Of a stretch of 64,000 nt of DNA, positions 44,608 through 53,391 are shown piece after piece; positions within the stretch are counted from its first letter, which is position 1, and the number at the start of each line of letters is the position of its first letter. The stretch comes from Oxalobacteraceae bacterium. GTDB taxonomy: Bacteria; Pseudomonadota; Gammaproteobacteria; Burkholderiales; Burkholderiaceae_D. Where the stretch lies: the NCBI GenBank assembly GCA_025352145.1, contig JANXTY010000006.1, positions 1-64,000 on the forward strand, written 5' to 3'. The translations under genes were made by a program, and so were the position numbers. The notes below the pieces were generated by a model. The model saw only the letters and a program-made list of their open reading frames with translations. It was not told the origin of the DNA and did not search any database.

Positions 44608-44668
44608 ATGATTTGGGCTGCCACCTTATTTAAGGCGCTTTTATTGAACCACTTAGAAAGGATGTCGT

Positions 44669-46291
44669 ATGCGTTTCTGTCTCATAGGTTGGATACTGTT
44701 ATACCTTTGCGGCGCGTCGGCCTTCGCAGCGCCTCAACTCGATGCCAATATCCGCACTATGGTGAATAAGCGTATCGAAAGCGGTGAGCTATCGAGCGTA
44801 GTTATCGGCGTGATCGATGGTAACGATAGCGCTGTCATTGGGTTTGGTAAAGTTGGGAAAAATGTTCCAGATGCGCAGACTATCTATGAAATTGGTTCAG
44901 TGACCAAGACCTTCACAGCATTCCTACTCGCCCATGCAGTAAAGACCGGGGTCGTGAAGTTGGATCAAACGGTAGCGACACTTTTGCCTGGTTATGCCAT
45001 ACCTGAATTGGAGGGAAAGCCAATCACTCTTCTCGATTTGGCGACCCACTATTCCGGTCTTCCGCGCATGCCCGATAATTTCTCGCCGAAACAACTCGAT
45101 AATCCTTACGCTGACTATACAACGGTCGCGTTGAAAAATTTTCTGGCAAGTTACCATTTGCCAAGGGCAGCGGGTATGTTTTTTGAATATTCCAATCTTG
45201 GTTATGCACTGTTGGGACAGGCGCTGTCCGTGCAGGCGGATATGACCTATGCCGATTTGATTAAAAAAAAGATCACCACGCCATTAGGCATGACCTCGAC
45301 TGACGTAACGTTTTCACCCGCGATGCAATCACGCCTTGCAACCGGACACAATGCCGAGGGAAAGTCCGTGGCTAATTGGGACATGACCACATTGGCGGGT
45401 GCCGGAGGGTTGCATTCCGACGCGCAAGATTTAATTCTCTATCTTCAAGCGCTGATGCATCCCAGCGATAAGAATTCCAGCCCGTTGGTGCTAGTTCAGA
45501 CTGTGCAGCGTCCTACGGACCAGTCGGATACCAACATCGGCCTCGCATGGAACATCCAACAGCTTCGTGGCCAATCGGTGGTCTGGCACAACGGCATGAC
45601 GGGCGGCTATGCAAGCTATGTTGGCTTTACTGCTGATGGTCAACATGGGGTCGTGATATTGAGCAATACCGCCCGTTTTGTCGACGATATTGGATTTGCG
45701 ATACTCGTGCCGGGAGCACCACCTGCCCCGCAGCCAATCGTCGTTGCGCCCCGGCTATTGGCTGACTATAGCGGCCGCTATGCGCTGGCACCTAATGTAG
45801 TGGTAACCATCGAACCATCGGCCATTGGTTTAACCGTACAAGCGACCGGACAGCAATCGTTTTCTGCTTACGCCACAGCTCGCGATGAATTTTTTCTTCG
45901 CGACCTGGATGCCCAGCTTAGTTTTAGACGCAACACGGCAGGTGCAGTTGAAGCGGTGATGCTGCATCAGAATGGGCATGATTCGTTTTGCAAAAAGTTG
46001 CCCGGTGAAATGCCGGGCCCTGCCACCTACCTGGAACCGGGCAAGCTGCAACAATATGTTGGCATCTTCACGTTGGAAGGAGGATGGCCATTCGCGGTGG
46101 CTATCGATAATAATCAACTGTACGGTCAGGCGAAGGGGCAAGGACGTTTTCCGCTACAGGCTGTGGCGCCGGATGAATTTTCTTATGCCGCAGCCGATAT
46201 CAAGATCAGTTTTAAACGTGACCTGCAAGGTAGCGTCAATCGTTTGATTCTGCATCAAGGTGGCAACGACACTCCGGCACCTAAGCAATGA
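44669..46291 (+). CDS. Serine hydrolase of the beta-lactamase family with two C-terminal repeat domains
   Basis: The 540-residue secreted protein has a signal peptide (IGWILLYLCGASAFAAP) and a class-C-beta-lactamase-like domain with SxxK in IGSVTKTFTAFL, YxN in FEYSNLGYALLG and HxG in VVWHNGMTGGYASYVGF. From about residue 365 two tandem DUF3471-like modules follow (LLADYSGRYAL ... VMLHQNGHD and LQQYVGIFTLEG ... LILHQGGND), each ending in the same LHQxGxD motif. It is probably a periplasmic peptidase or esterase. An SD-like AAAGGATG lies just before the ATG. Confidence 0.86.
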   Translation: MRFCLIGWILLYLCGASAFAAPQLDANIRTMVNKRIESGELSSVVIGVIDGNDSAVIGFGKVGKNVPDAQTIYEIGSVTKTFTAFLLAHAVKTGVVKLDQTVATLLPGYAIPELEGKPITLLDLATHYSGLPRMPDNFSPKQLDNPYADYTTVALKNFLASYHLPRAAGMFFEYSNLGYALLGQALSVQADMTYADLIKKKITTPLGMTSTDVTFSPAMQSRLATGHNAEGKSVANWDMTTLAGAGGLHSDAQDLILYLQALMHPSDKNSSPLVLVQTVQRPTDQSDTNIGLAWNIQQLRGQSVVWHNGMTGGYASYVGFTADGQHGVVILSNTARFVDDIGFAILVPGAPPAPQPIVVAPRLLADYSGRYALAPNVVVTIEPSAIGLTVQATGQQSFSAYATARDEFFLRDLDAQLSFRRNTAGAVEAVMLHQNGHDSFCKKLPGEMPGPATYLEPGKLQQYVGIFTLEGGWPFAVAIDNNQLYGQAKGQGRFPLQAVAPDEFSYAAADIKISFKRDLQGSVNRLILHQGGNDTPAPKQ

Positions 46292-46339
46292 CATGATAGC
46301 AGTAGCCTTACCTACTAACGGCAACAAGCATTTCCTCTT

Positions 46340-46972
46340 ATGAAAACACCTGCAAATCCTCTGGCTTTTCCTGACCGCACTTATCTCAACGCACTTTTGG
46401 CTGAACGCAACCAGTACCCGGCCCGGGCAGCGGAGATTGATGCGCAGATACGCCAAACCTTTGAGCGCAAGGTGGCGGTACTGGCACTCGATATGTGCGG
46501 ATTTTCTCGGTTGACGGCGCAGTTTGGCATCATCCATTTTTTGTCCATGATTCATCAAATGGAGCAAGCGGCCCGCCCTGCGATACAGGACAACGGTGGG
46601 CAAGTTATTAAGCAGGAAGCCGACAATATATTGGCCCTATTTTTGCATCCTGCTCAGGCGTTGGAAGCGGCATGCAATATTGTGCGCGCTTTCGAATCGA
46701 TGAATGCAGTACTGCCGAAGGAGCGTGATATCTATGGCAGCATCGGGATTGGCTATGGCGATACCTTGGTGATCGGCAATGAGGATGTGTTTGGCGCGGA
46801 GGTAAATCATGCATGCAAGCTGGGTGAGGATATCGCTCATCGGAGGGAAATTTTGCTGACCCCGGCGGCCTATGAGATGTTGCAGTCGGATGTGTATATG
46901 TGCAGCGAGGATGCTTTTTCAATTAGGGGCCTGGATCTTCGGTTTTTCCGTTTTCAACGGCACCTGCGATAA
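46340..46972 (+). CDS. Class III nucleotidyl-cyclase-like protein
   Basis: The 210-residue soluble protein is a single cyclase homology domain. Both metal-binding aspartates are present: Asp51 (LALDMCGFSRLTA) and Asp95 (VIKQEADNILALF), with Lys91 in the base-recognition position. The late motif DVFGAEVNHACKLGEDI keeps the Asn but has Lys160 where the transition-state Arg of VNxAxRL normally stands. Catalysis may be weak or lost. It could make cAMP or serve as a regulatory domain. It is 48 bp after the serine hydrolase gene on the same strand. Confidence 0.75.
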   Translation: MKTPANPLAFPDRTYLNALLAERNQYPARAAEIDAQIRQTFERKVAVLALDMCGFSRLTAQFGIIHFLSMIHQMEQAARPAIQDNGGQVIKQEADNILALFLHPAQALEAACNIVRAFESMNAVLPKERDIYGSIGIGYGDTLVIGNEDVFGAEVNHACKLGEDIAHRREILLTPAAYEMLQSDVYMCSEDAFSIRGLDLRFFRFQRHLR

Positions 46973-47061
46973 CGTTACCATCGCATGGCATCCTGATATA
47001 ACATCGGGCAGGTTGAGCTGACCGCCCTTTTGTAAAATGAGGCAACAAGGTGCAGAAAAAT

Positions 47062-48021
47062 TTAGGAGAACTGTCCTCCCTCCATCGGGAAACTCTTCAG
47101 AAATTCTTGCGCGGGCAAACGTTTCCCACCGGGTTTCTGTAACTCGGTTAGGCGCAATGTTCCCTCGCCGCAAGCGACCACCACGCCTTCTTCAGGATTG
47201 GCAGCGAGCACGTGAGCGGCAGGCCTATCGCTTACGCCAAGGACTTCTGCCCGCCAGATTTTGATGACCGTTCCATTAAATACAGCATACGCTCCCGGAA
47301 AAGGATGGAATGCCCTGATCTTGCGTGCGATGACATGGGCCGATTGCCTAAAATCGAGCGCTGCTTCTTCTTTCGTTATCTTGGCAGCGTAGGTGCTGCC
47401 TGATTCCGGTTGTTGGGTTGCAGACAATCCGCCTTGTTCGAGTTTGCGCAGGGCATCGACGATCATCTTTCCGCCCAGTTGCGCCAATTTATCGTGCAGG
47501 TGGCCGGTGGTATCGCCGGCTGCAATGGCCATACTTTCTTTTGAAAGCATAGGGCCGGTGTCCAGGCCTTCATCCATCTGCATGATGGTCACACCGGTTT
47601 CAGGATCGCCGGCTTCAATTGCGCGATGGATAGGGGCAGCGCCGCGCCAGCGAGGTAGCAACGATGCATGAATATTGATACAGCCGAGCGGTGCAATAGT
47701 GAGTACCGAGGCGGGCAGGATAAGACCATATGCAGCGACTACCATCACATCATGCGAAGTTGTTTTGAGCAGGGCGTGGGCTTCTGTTGCTTCCATCACT
47801 TTTTCCGGATATTTTCCGTCTAGCCGGAGTGATGCCGGTTGTGTGACGCGGAGGCCGAGCGCTAACGCGGTATGTTTGACTGCAGATGCCTGTAATTGCA
47901 TGCCGCGTCCGGCGGGGCGGTCGGGCTGGGTTAGCACCAGAGGAATTTCAAAGCCACTGTCATAGAGGGCTTGCAGGGCAATAGCGGCGAACTCGGGCGT
48001 GCCCGCGAAGATGATTTTCAT
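47062..48021 (-). CDS. fmt: Methionyl-tRNA formyltransferase
   Basis: Fmt formylates initiator Met-tRNA. The 319-residue protein from ATG 48021 starts [16 protein letters not shown], keeps the folate-binding/catalytic segment [20 protein letters not shown] (Asn, His) with the later Asp in [19 protein letters not shown], and ends in the C-terminal tRNA-binding domain. The frame is open ten codons further upstream, without family likeness. It lies 59 bp downstream of def on the same strand, the usual def–fmt operon. Confidence 0.95.
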   Translation of the reverse strand: MKIIFAGTPEFAAIALQALYDSGFEIPLVLTQPDRPAGRGMQLQASAVKHTALALGLRVTQPASLRLDGKYPEKVMEATEAHALLKTTSHDVMVVAAYGLILPASVLTIAPLGCINIHASLLPRWRGAAPIHRAIEAGDPETGVTIMQMDEGLDTGPMLSKESMAIAAGDTTGHLHDKLAQLGGKMIVDALRKLEQGGLSATQQPESGSTYAAKITKEEAALDFRQSAHVIARKIRAFHPFPGAYAVFNGTVIKIWRAEVLGVSDRPAAHVLAANPEEGVVVACGEGTLRLTELQKPGGKRLPAQEFLKSFPMEGGQFS

Positions 48022-48080
48022 GGGATATCTCGTGGATGTTGAGGTAGCCACATCGCAATGTGCAAAGGACTAAAGGACTA

Positions 48081-48608
48081 TTAACGCTGGCGCCGCGCGG
48101 TTCCTTGCATTTCGCGTTCTTCTTTGAGCAGCTTTGTTTTGATGCGATTGCGTTTGAGCGGGGACAAATATTCGACGAATATTTTACCTTTCAAATGATC
48201 CATTTCATGCTGAATACATACGGCTAACAACCCGTCGGCGGAAATTTCGAAGGGCTTGCCGTTGATATCGAGCGCACGTACCGTGACTTGCGCCGGACGC
48301 TCGACATCATCATAAATACCCGGAACAGATAGGCAACCTTCGTCGTAGATTTTCTTTTCGGCGCTGCTCCAGAGGATCTCTGGATTAATGAAAATGCGTA
48401 AATCGTCATGTGTTTCGGAGGTATCGATAATAAGCAATTGTTCATGGACATCTACTTGGGATGCCGCCAGCCCGACACCTGGCGCGTCGTACATGGTTTC
48501 GGCCATATCAGCGACGATTTTTTTGAGGCGAGCATCAAAAACAGTCACTGGTTTGGCGACTTTATGCAGGCGCGGATCGGGATAACGCAAAATGTTTAAA
48601 ATAGCCAT
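48081..48608 (-). CDS. def: Peptide deformylase
   Basis: Def removes the formyl group from new proteins. The 175-residue protein from ATG 48608 ([20 protein letters not shown]) has the three motifs [18 protein letters not shown] and the metal site QHEMDHLKG. It forms the def–fmt operon and is divergent from the LysM–dprA operon, the standard beta-proteobacterial arrangement. An upstream ATG at 48632 is less likely. Confidence 0.96.
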   Translation of the reverse strand: MAILNILRYPDPRLHKVAKPVTVFDARLKKIVADMAETMYDAPGVGLAASQVDVHEQLLIIDTSETHDDLRIFINPEILWSSAEKKIYDEGCLSVPGIYDDVERPAQVTVRALDINGKPFEISADGLLAVCIQHEMDHLKGKIFVEYLSPLKRNRIKTKLLKEEREMQGTARRQR

Positions 48609-48776
48609 ACGACAGTTGTGCAACACCGGCAAGCGGTTGGAGCGCGTTTTCTCTTGCTAGTTCCAGGTTTTATGGGCAGAATTTGACTCGGTTCGGCACG
48701 TTTTGTCACGCATGAGGTTTTGTGCGCTCACACCATGCTGTGGCTATCCTATTTGCCACGCTCATCGGACAATATC

Positions 48777-49898
48777 ATGAAAAATTTTAGCACAGTCGCT
48801 CTCAATCTCGTTTTTGCTTTCGCCCTTGCTTTGTCGGCAGCATCCGGTGCGCAGGCGCAAGCCACGCCCCATTGTGCATTTTTGGCGAATGCGCCCGATC
48901 AGCACCTCGTGGTACGAGGAGATACGTTGTGGGGAATTTCCGGAAAATTTTTACAGCACCCCTGGTGCTGGCCTCAAGTCTGGGGCTTGAATCGTGATGA
49001 AATCAAGAATCCGCATTGGATTTATCCCGGTCAAATAGTTTATTTTGATCGTGCAGCCGGCCGCTTGCGTCTGGGTAACTCGAGCGGGAGCGGCGACGTA
49101 TCCGCTCACGGTGGAAATAAAGAAGATGTTCGCTTGTCGCCGCAGACACGAATGGAGGGTATGGGCAAAGAAGCAATTTCTGCGATCCCCGCCAGTGTGA
49201 TTGAAACTTTCCTTTCGCGCCCTCTGATAGTTGACGAAAATGGTTTGAAAAATGCCCTTCATATTGTGGCATCCCAGGAAGGCCGCGTCTATATGGGCAA
49301 AGGTGACAAAGCCTATGTGCGCGGTGATCTCAATGGCGGTACTTCGTTCCAGGTCTTTCGTCCAGGCACTCCTCTAAAAGATCCTGAAACAAAGAAGATT
49401 ATGGGCTATGAAGCGGTCTTTTTGGGCACGGCAAAGCTGGAGCGTACTGGCAAGACTGCCGTTGAGGCACATACTTTTTCTATCGTGGATGCCAAGGAAG
49501 AAATGGGTGTGGGAGACCGTTTGATGCCGGTTCCGCCATTACCGATCATCAACTACATGCCGCATCCTCCTGAAAGGCAAACTGATGCACGCGTTGCCTC
49601 CATATACGGTGGGGTAACTTATGCTGGTCAGAACCAGGTAGTCGCCATCAATCGTGGGAAAGATGATGGGTTAGATATTGGCACCGTGTTGCAGCTATCT
49701 CATTCGGCCGGTATGGTGGAAGATAAGACGACAAAGAAGGGATGGTTTGGATTGGGTGGCACAACAAAGGTTAAATTACCTGACGAGCAATATGGCAGTT
49801 TGTTTATTTTTCGCGTGTTCAACAAGGTGTCATATGGTTTAGTCATGGAAGTGACCAATACCGTTGAGGTTGGCGACGCCGCCAAATCTCCCGAATAA
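48777..49898 (+). CDS. Secreted LysM-domain protein
   Basis: The 373-residue protein has a signal peptide (LVFAFALALSAASGAQAQA) and one LysM domain at about 45–95 (HLVVRGDTLWGISGKFL, GLNRDEIKNPHWIYPGQIVY), which should bind peptidoglycan. The long C-terminal part (from about 115) is beta-rich with short glycine/aspartate turns, as in the LysM proteins encoded between def and dprA in Burkholderiales. Its role is in the cell envelope but not defined. The ATG at 48777 gives a proper signal; dprA follows 6 bp after the stop. Confidence 0.9.
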   Translation: MKNFSTVALNLVFAFALALSAASGAQAQATPHCAFLANAPDQHLVVRGDTLWGISGKFLQHPWCWPQVWGLNRDEIKNPHWIYPGQIVYFDRAAGRLRLGNSSGSGDVSAHGGNKEDVRLSPQTRMEGMGKEAISAIPASVIETFLSRPLIVDENGLKNALHIVASQEGRVYMGKGDKAYVRGDLNGGTSFQVFRPGTPLKDPETKKIMGYEAVFLGTAKLERTGKTAVEAHTFSIVDAKEEMGVGDRLMPVPPLPIINYMPHPPERQTDARVASIYGGVTYAGQNQVVAINRGKDDGLDIGTVLQLSHSAGMVEDKTTKKGWFGLGGTTKVKLPDEQYGSLFIFRVFNKVSYGLVMEVTNTVEVGDAAKSPE

Positions 49899-49904
49899 TA
49901 CGTA

Positions 49905-51050
49905 GTGTCCGCAGTAAACGCTACGTTGTTGCCGCCATCCGGGTTGGAGGGGCTAGCGGGGTGGGTCAGACTCGAGCAAACGCCTGGTGTCGGCCAGGAA
50001 ACTGCGCGCAAGTTGTTGAGCGCTTTTGGTTTGCCGGAAAACATATTCTCGGCAAATTTTTCTTCCTTGCAAAAAATCGTTTCCGAGCGCGTTGCGCACG
50101 CCTTGCTGGCCGCACCCTCTGCCACCACGCTGACCCTGATAGACAAAACCTTGGCATGGGCCGATTTGCCGGGCAACTACGTGCTTACCCTGGCCGATCA
50201 GCATTATCCCCGGATCTTGCTGGATATTCCCGATCCTCCTTTCATGCTCTACGCCAAGGGCCGGATTGAACTATTGTCTGCGTCGGCGCTCGCCGTTGTC
50301 GGTAGTCGCAACGCCACTGCGCAAGGCATTGTCAATGCCGAGAAATTTTCTGAAGCGCTTAGCCATGCTGGTCTAACGATTGTTTCCGGCATGGCGCTTG
50401 GCATCGATACTGCGGCCCATCAAGGTGGTTTGCGTGGCGCTGGTTCAACCATTGCAGTGATTGGCACGGGTGCCGACATTGTCTATCCGGCCCGCAATCG
50501 CGGGTTGGCGCACATGATTGCGGACAAAGGCTGCATCGTCAGTGAATACCCGCTTGGCACGCCCGCGATTGCGGCTAATTTTCCGCGTCGCAATCGCATC
50601 ATTTCCGGTTTGGCGCGGGGCGTATTGGTGATCGAGGCCGCCGCGCAGTCAGGTTCCTTGATTACTGCACGGATGGCTGCTGAACAGGGACGCGAGGTAT
50701 TCGCCATCCCGGGATCGATTCATTCGCCGCTGTCAAAGGGGTGTCATCAGCTGATCAAACAAGGCGCCAAGCTAGTGGAGTCGGCGCAGGATGTGCAGGA
50801 AGAACTGCGTCATTATGTCGTTCCCCTCTTCAAGCCGGATGCCGCCAATACAGATAATGCCAACCTGCCCGATCCGGCAGCAGACTCTCCACTGCTCGCC
50901 TGTATGGGATTCGATCCCGTGGATGCCGACACATTAGCCGAACGCGCAGGTGTCGACGTTGCTGCGTTACAAGCCCAACTATTGACGCTGGAGCTGGACG
51001 GAGTAGTCGAACGTTTGCCAGCAGGGAACTACCGGCGCTTGCAGGCCTGA
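49905..51050 (+). CDS. dprA: DNA-processing protein DprA
   Basis: DprA loads RecA on incoming single-stranded DNA in natural transformation. The 381-residue protein starts at GTG 49905. The Rossmann-like core has ALAVVGSRNATAQG, IVSGMALGIDTAAHQGGL, VIGTGADIVYPARNRGLA and SEYPLGTPAIAANFPRRNRI, and the C-terminal winged-helix DML1-like domain covers about 315–381. An N-terminal SAM-like helical part (LAGWVRLEQTPGVGQETARK) is present. It is co-transcribed with the LysM gene (6 bp apart). Confidence 0.95.
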   Translation: MSAVNATLLPPSGLEGLAGWVRLEQTPGVGQETARKLLSAFGLPENIFSANFSSLQKIVSERVAHALLAAPSATTLTLIDKTLAWADLPGNYVLTLADQHYPRILLDIPDPPFMLYAKGRIELLSASALAVVGSRNATAQGIVNAEKFSEALSHAGLTIVSGMALGIDTAAHQGGLRGAGSTIAVIGTGADIVYPARNRGLAHMIADKGCIVSEYPLGTPAIAANFPRRNRIISGLARGVLVIEAAAQSGSLITARMAAEQGREVFAIPGSIHSPLSKGCHQLIKQGAKLVESAQDVQEELRHYVVPLFKPDAANTDNANLPDPAADSPLLACMGFDPVDADTLAERAGVDVAALQAQLLTLELDGVVERLPAGNYRRLQA

Positions 51051-51072
51051 TGCGTCCTGATTTATTTCACAA

Positions 51073-52440
51073 TTATGGATAGCGGCGTTTCAACCATGCT
51101 TTCGGTACTGGAATAATGCAAATGTTCATGGATCGACCATTGTCCGCTAACATGGCCGACTGAATTTGAATTTTGGTTCCGTCGGGACTGAATGTCGGGT
51201 GTGGATGGTCTGCAGCGGTTTGTTTGTGACCAGTCGAGAGCATGATCATTTCATGCGAATGGCGGTCGATGAGATAAATACTGCGCGAGAAATCATCGCC
51301 CACGGCCCATCGTCCATCGGGAGAACCACTGACATGCCAGAACCCGCTGCCGCTGGGGGTTTGCCCTACGATCATCATTTCGCGGGTGCGCAAATTGACG
51401 ATCCCCAGTCCGGTCGGTTTTTCACGCGTGCCGGATGAGCCCCATCCACTTGCCTGCCCAGGGTTGGCAATATCGTTGACGTTGGTATCGCTCGGATTTT
51501 CGGCCCCTGCTAAATCCTTGTCCCCAATTTTTCGATGACCCATGATGGCGAGCGCTACTTCGTCTTTGGAAATAACGGCTTCATGGGTCACCCACTCATA
51601 CGGCGCCTCTGGATAAAGTGGCCGTAATCCGGTTCCATCTGCCATCACGGTCCAGGTGCGCTGAGGTGATTTGCCGCCGGTTTCCCAGCAAAATATGATC
51701 TCCCCCGGCATCCAGGGATTCGCTTGAATATGACCGATTTGAAAAGGTACGGAAATAATGTATTTGATCGCACCGGTGTTGAGGTTCATGCTTGCCAAAC
51801 CGCCCGGTCCGGCACCCATATTGCGCGGCCCGAAATTTTCATTGATTTTCGCACCCTTCGCCAGATGTTTGGCAGCTTCGGTACGGCCCGCCCGGAAATA
51901 CACAAGATCTTCGTTAGCATCGAGCGCCATGTCGCCCCCTGCACCCAGGTCCACCGGCGTGGTTCCACAAATTCGTTGGTAAGCATTGGCTGGTTTTAGG
52001 TGACCTGCTTTACTGTCGGCAAACAGCTTGGCAAGATCCACTTCCACGATTTGCAGCGCGCCGTTTTCTAACCCCGCTGCAGACTTTCGCATGAAATACA
52101 GCTTCATTGACTTGCGGGCAATGTTGAGCATCCCGGTATATCCGCCTTCCGTCACCTGAACCATTTCGCCCGTTTTTTCGTGTACTGCCATTGCCTCACC
52201 GGGAACACGTTTAGAACGGAAAATGAGCCATTCGCCATCCGAGGTCCATTGGTTATGGGTCTGGTAAATTTTCGAATCTCCCTCCGCTTTGCTGGTCAGG
52301 AAAGTCAGCTCGATACCCGTCACCGGGTCTATGACGACCTTGCGTTCGGATGGAAACCGCGTGCCGATTTGAGCGAAGGCAGACGAAGTTAGCAAGCTGC
52401 AGACTGCCAGCGCGAGGAAGAGAGGGGATTTAAAAGTCAT
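51073..52440 (-). CDS. Exported oligogalacturonate lyase (PL22)
   Basis: PL22 lyases cleave short pectin oligogalacturonides. The 455-residue protein has the PL22 start RFPSERKVVIDPVTGIELTF, the HNQWTSDGEWLIFRSKR blade, and the metal-site region DHPHPTFSPDGTKIQIQS near the C-terminus, in a seven-bladed propeller with WD40/TolB-like blades. Unlike the cytoplasmic OGL of Erwinia and Yersinia it has a signal peptide (LFLALAVCSLLTSSAFAQ), so it acts outside the cytoplasm. It is convergent with dprA (22 bp) and lies between dprA and smg, which are neighbours in related genomes as I know them. Confidence 0.82.
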   Translation of the reverse strand: MTFKSPLFLALAVCSLLTSSAFAQIGTRFPSERKVVIDPVTGIELTFLTSKAEGDSKIYQTHNQWTSDGEWLIFRSKRVPGEAMAVHEKTGEMVQVTEGGYTGMLNIARKSMKLYFMRKSAAGLENGALQIVEVDLAKLFADSKAGHLKPANAYQRICGTTPVDLGAGGDMALDANEDLVYFRAGRTEAAKHLAKGAKINENFGPRNMGAGPGGLASMNLNTGAIKYIISVPFQIGHIQANPWMPGEIIFCWETGGKSPQRTWTVMADGTGLRPLYPEAPYEWVTHEAVISKDEVALAIMGHRKIGDKDLAGAENPSDTNVNDIANPGQASGWGSSGTREKPTGLGIVNLRTREMMIVGQTPSGSGFWHVSGSPDGRWAVGDDFSRSIYLIDRHSHEMIMLSTGHKQTAADHPHPTFSPDGTKIQIQSAMLADNGRSMNICIIPVPKAWLKRRYP

Positions 52441-52677
52441 GGAAGTTCTTCTTTAATCTACGAAAGCCGAATCAACACATTTTAGCGGCTAGGGCTAACG
52501 TAAAGGCCAATGGAATGTAATTAGATGTAACAGCAAAGTCTCAAGATCCGATATACGGATCGAGTTTTCTTCCTTCTTCTTCTCGACACAATGTCATCCG
52601 GTATTGCACGATCTCGTGCGTATAAGGTTGACTTGTACAGCTTGTGCGGCCACCGCCTTCGCTGCTAAAGTAGCGCC

Positions 52678-53151
52678 ATGTTTGATATTCTTGTCTATCT
52701 CTACGAAACTTATTATCGCCCTGATGCCTGTCCGGGCCCTGTCGACTTGGCAAAAAAACTGTCGGCCGTCGGGTTTGAAGAAGACGAAATTTCCGAGGCG
52801 CTCGATTGGCTTACCAATCTGACTGCCATGACCCAAGTGTGTGCCGATCAGCCGCAGTATGCGATTTTTTCCGACAGTGTGCGGATTTTTGTGGCGCAGG
52901 AAATGGATGTTTTGGGAGTTCCGGCCATCGGCCTGATCCAATTTCTGGAAGCAGCCAAGGTACTCACCTCGCTACAACGCGAAATCGTGATCGAGCGCGC
53001 TCTCGCCACTCATGAATCCCCCATTTCTTTGGACAAACTCAACGTCATCGTGCTGATGATGTTGTGGAGTCAGGGTAAGGAACCGGATGCCTGGATGTTC
53101 GACGATTTGTTCTTAAGCGACGATGACGCAGAATCCCGGTCTTTGCATTAA
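52678..53151 (+). CDS. smg: Smg family protein (DUF494)
   Basis: The 157-residue protein begins [20 protein letters not shown] and contains [14 protein letters not shown], both typical of Smg/DUF494. In many gamma- and beta-proteobacteria it is encoded beside dprA and a topoisomerase gene, as here with topB. The family is cytoplasmic and helix-rich; its role is unknown. The PL22 gene separates it from dprA. It is followed by a 240-bp gap before topB. Confidence 0.93.
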   Translation: MFDILVYLYETYYRPDACPGPVDLAKKLSAVGFEEDEISEALDWLTNLTAMTQVCADQPQYAIFSDSVRIFVAQEMDVLGVPAIGLIQFLEAAKVLTSLQREIVIERALATHESPISLDKLNVIVLMMLWSQGKEPDAWMFDDLFLSDDDAESRSLH

Positions 53152-53391
53152 TTTTTGTCGGGATTTTTTCATGCGAATGGCAATATGCCATACACAACTT
53201 CACAACTACGGTGCGCTTGTTGCGTTTGTTTTGCAGTGAGTTTTCTCCCCTGCTTGCGGTTTTTGCCGCAACCCGATTATCATTGGCCGCTTAATTAGGT
53301 GATATAACACCAACTGGCCCGGATGTTTTGTTGAAATCATCGGGGACCAGATTTATCCGGCCAACCAAGCGACCCATTCGAGACCACACAT

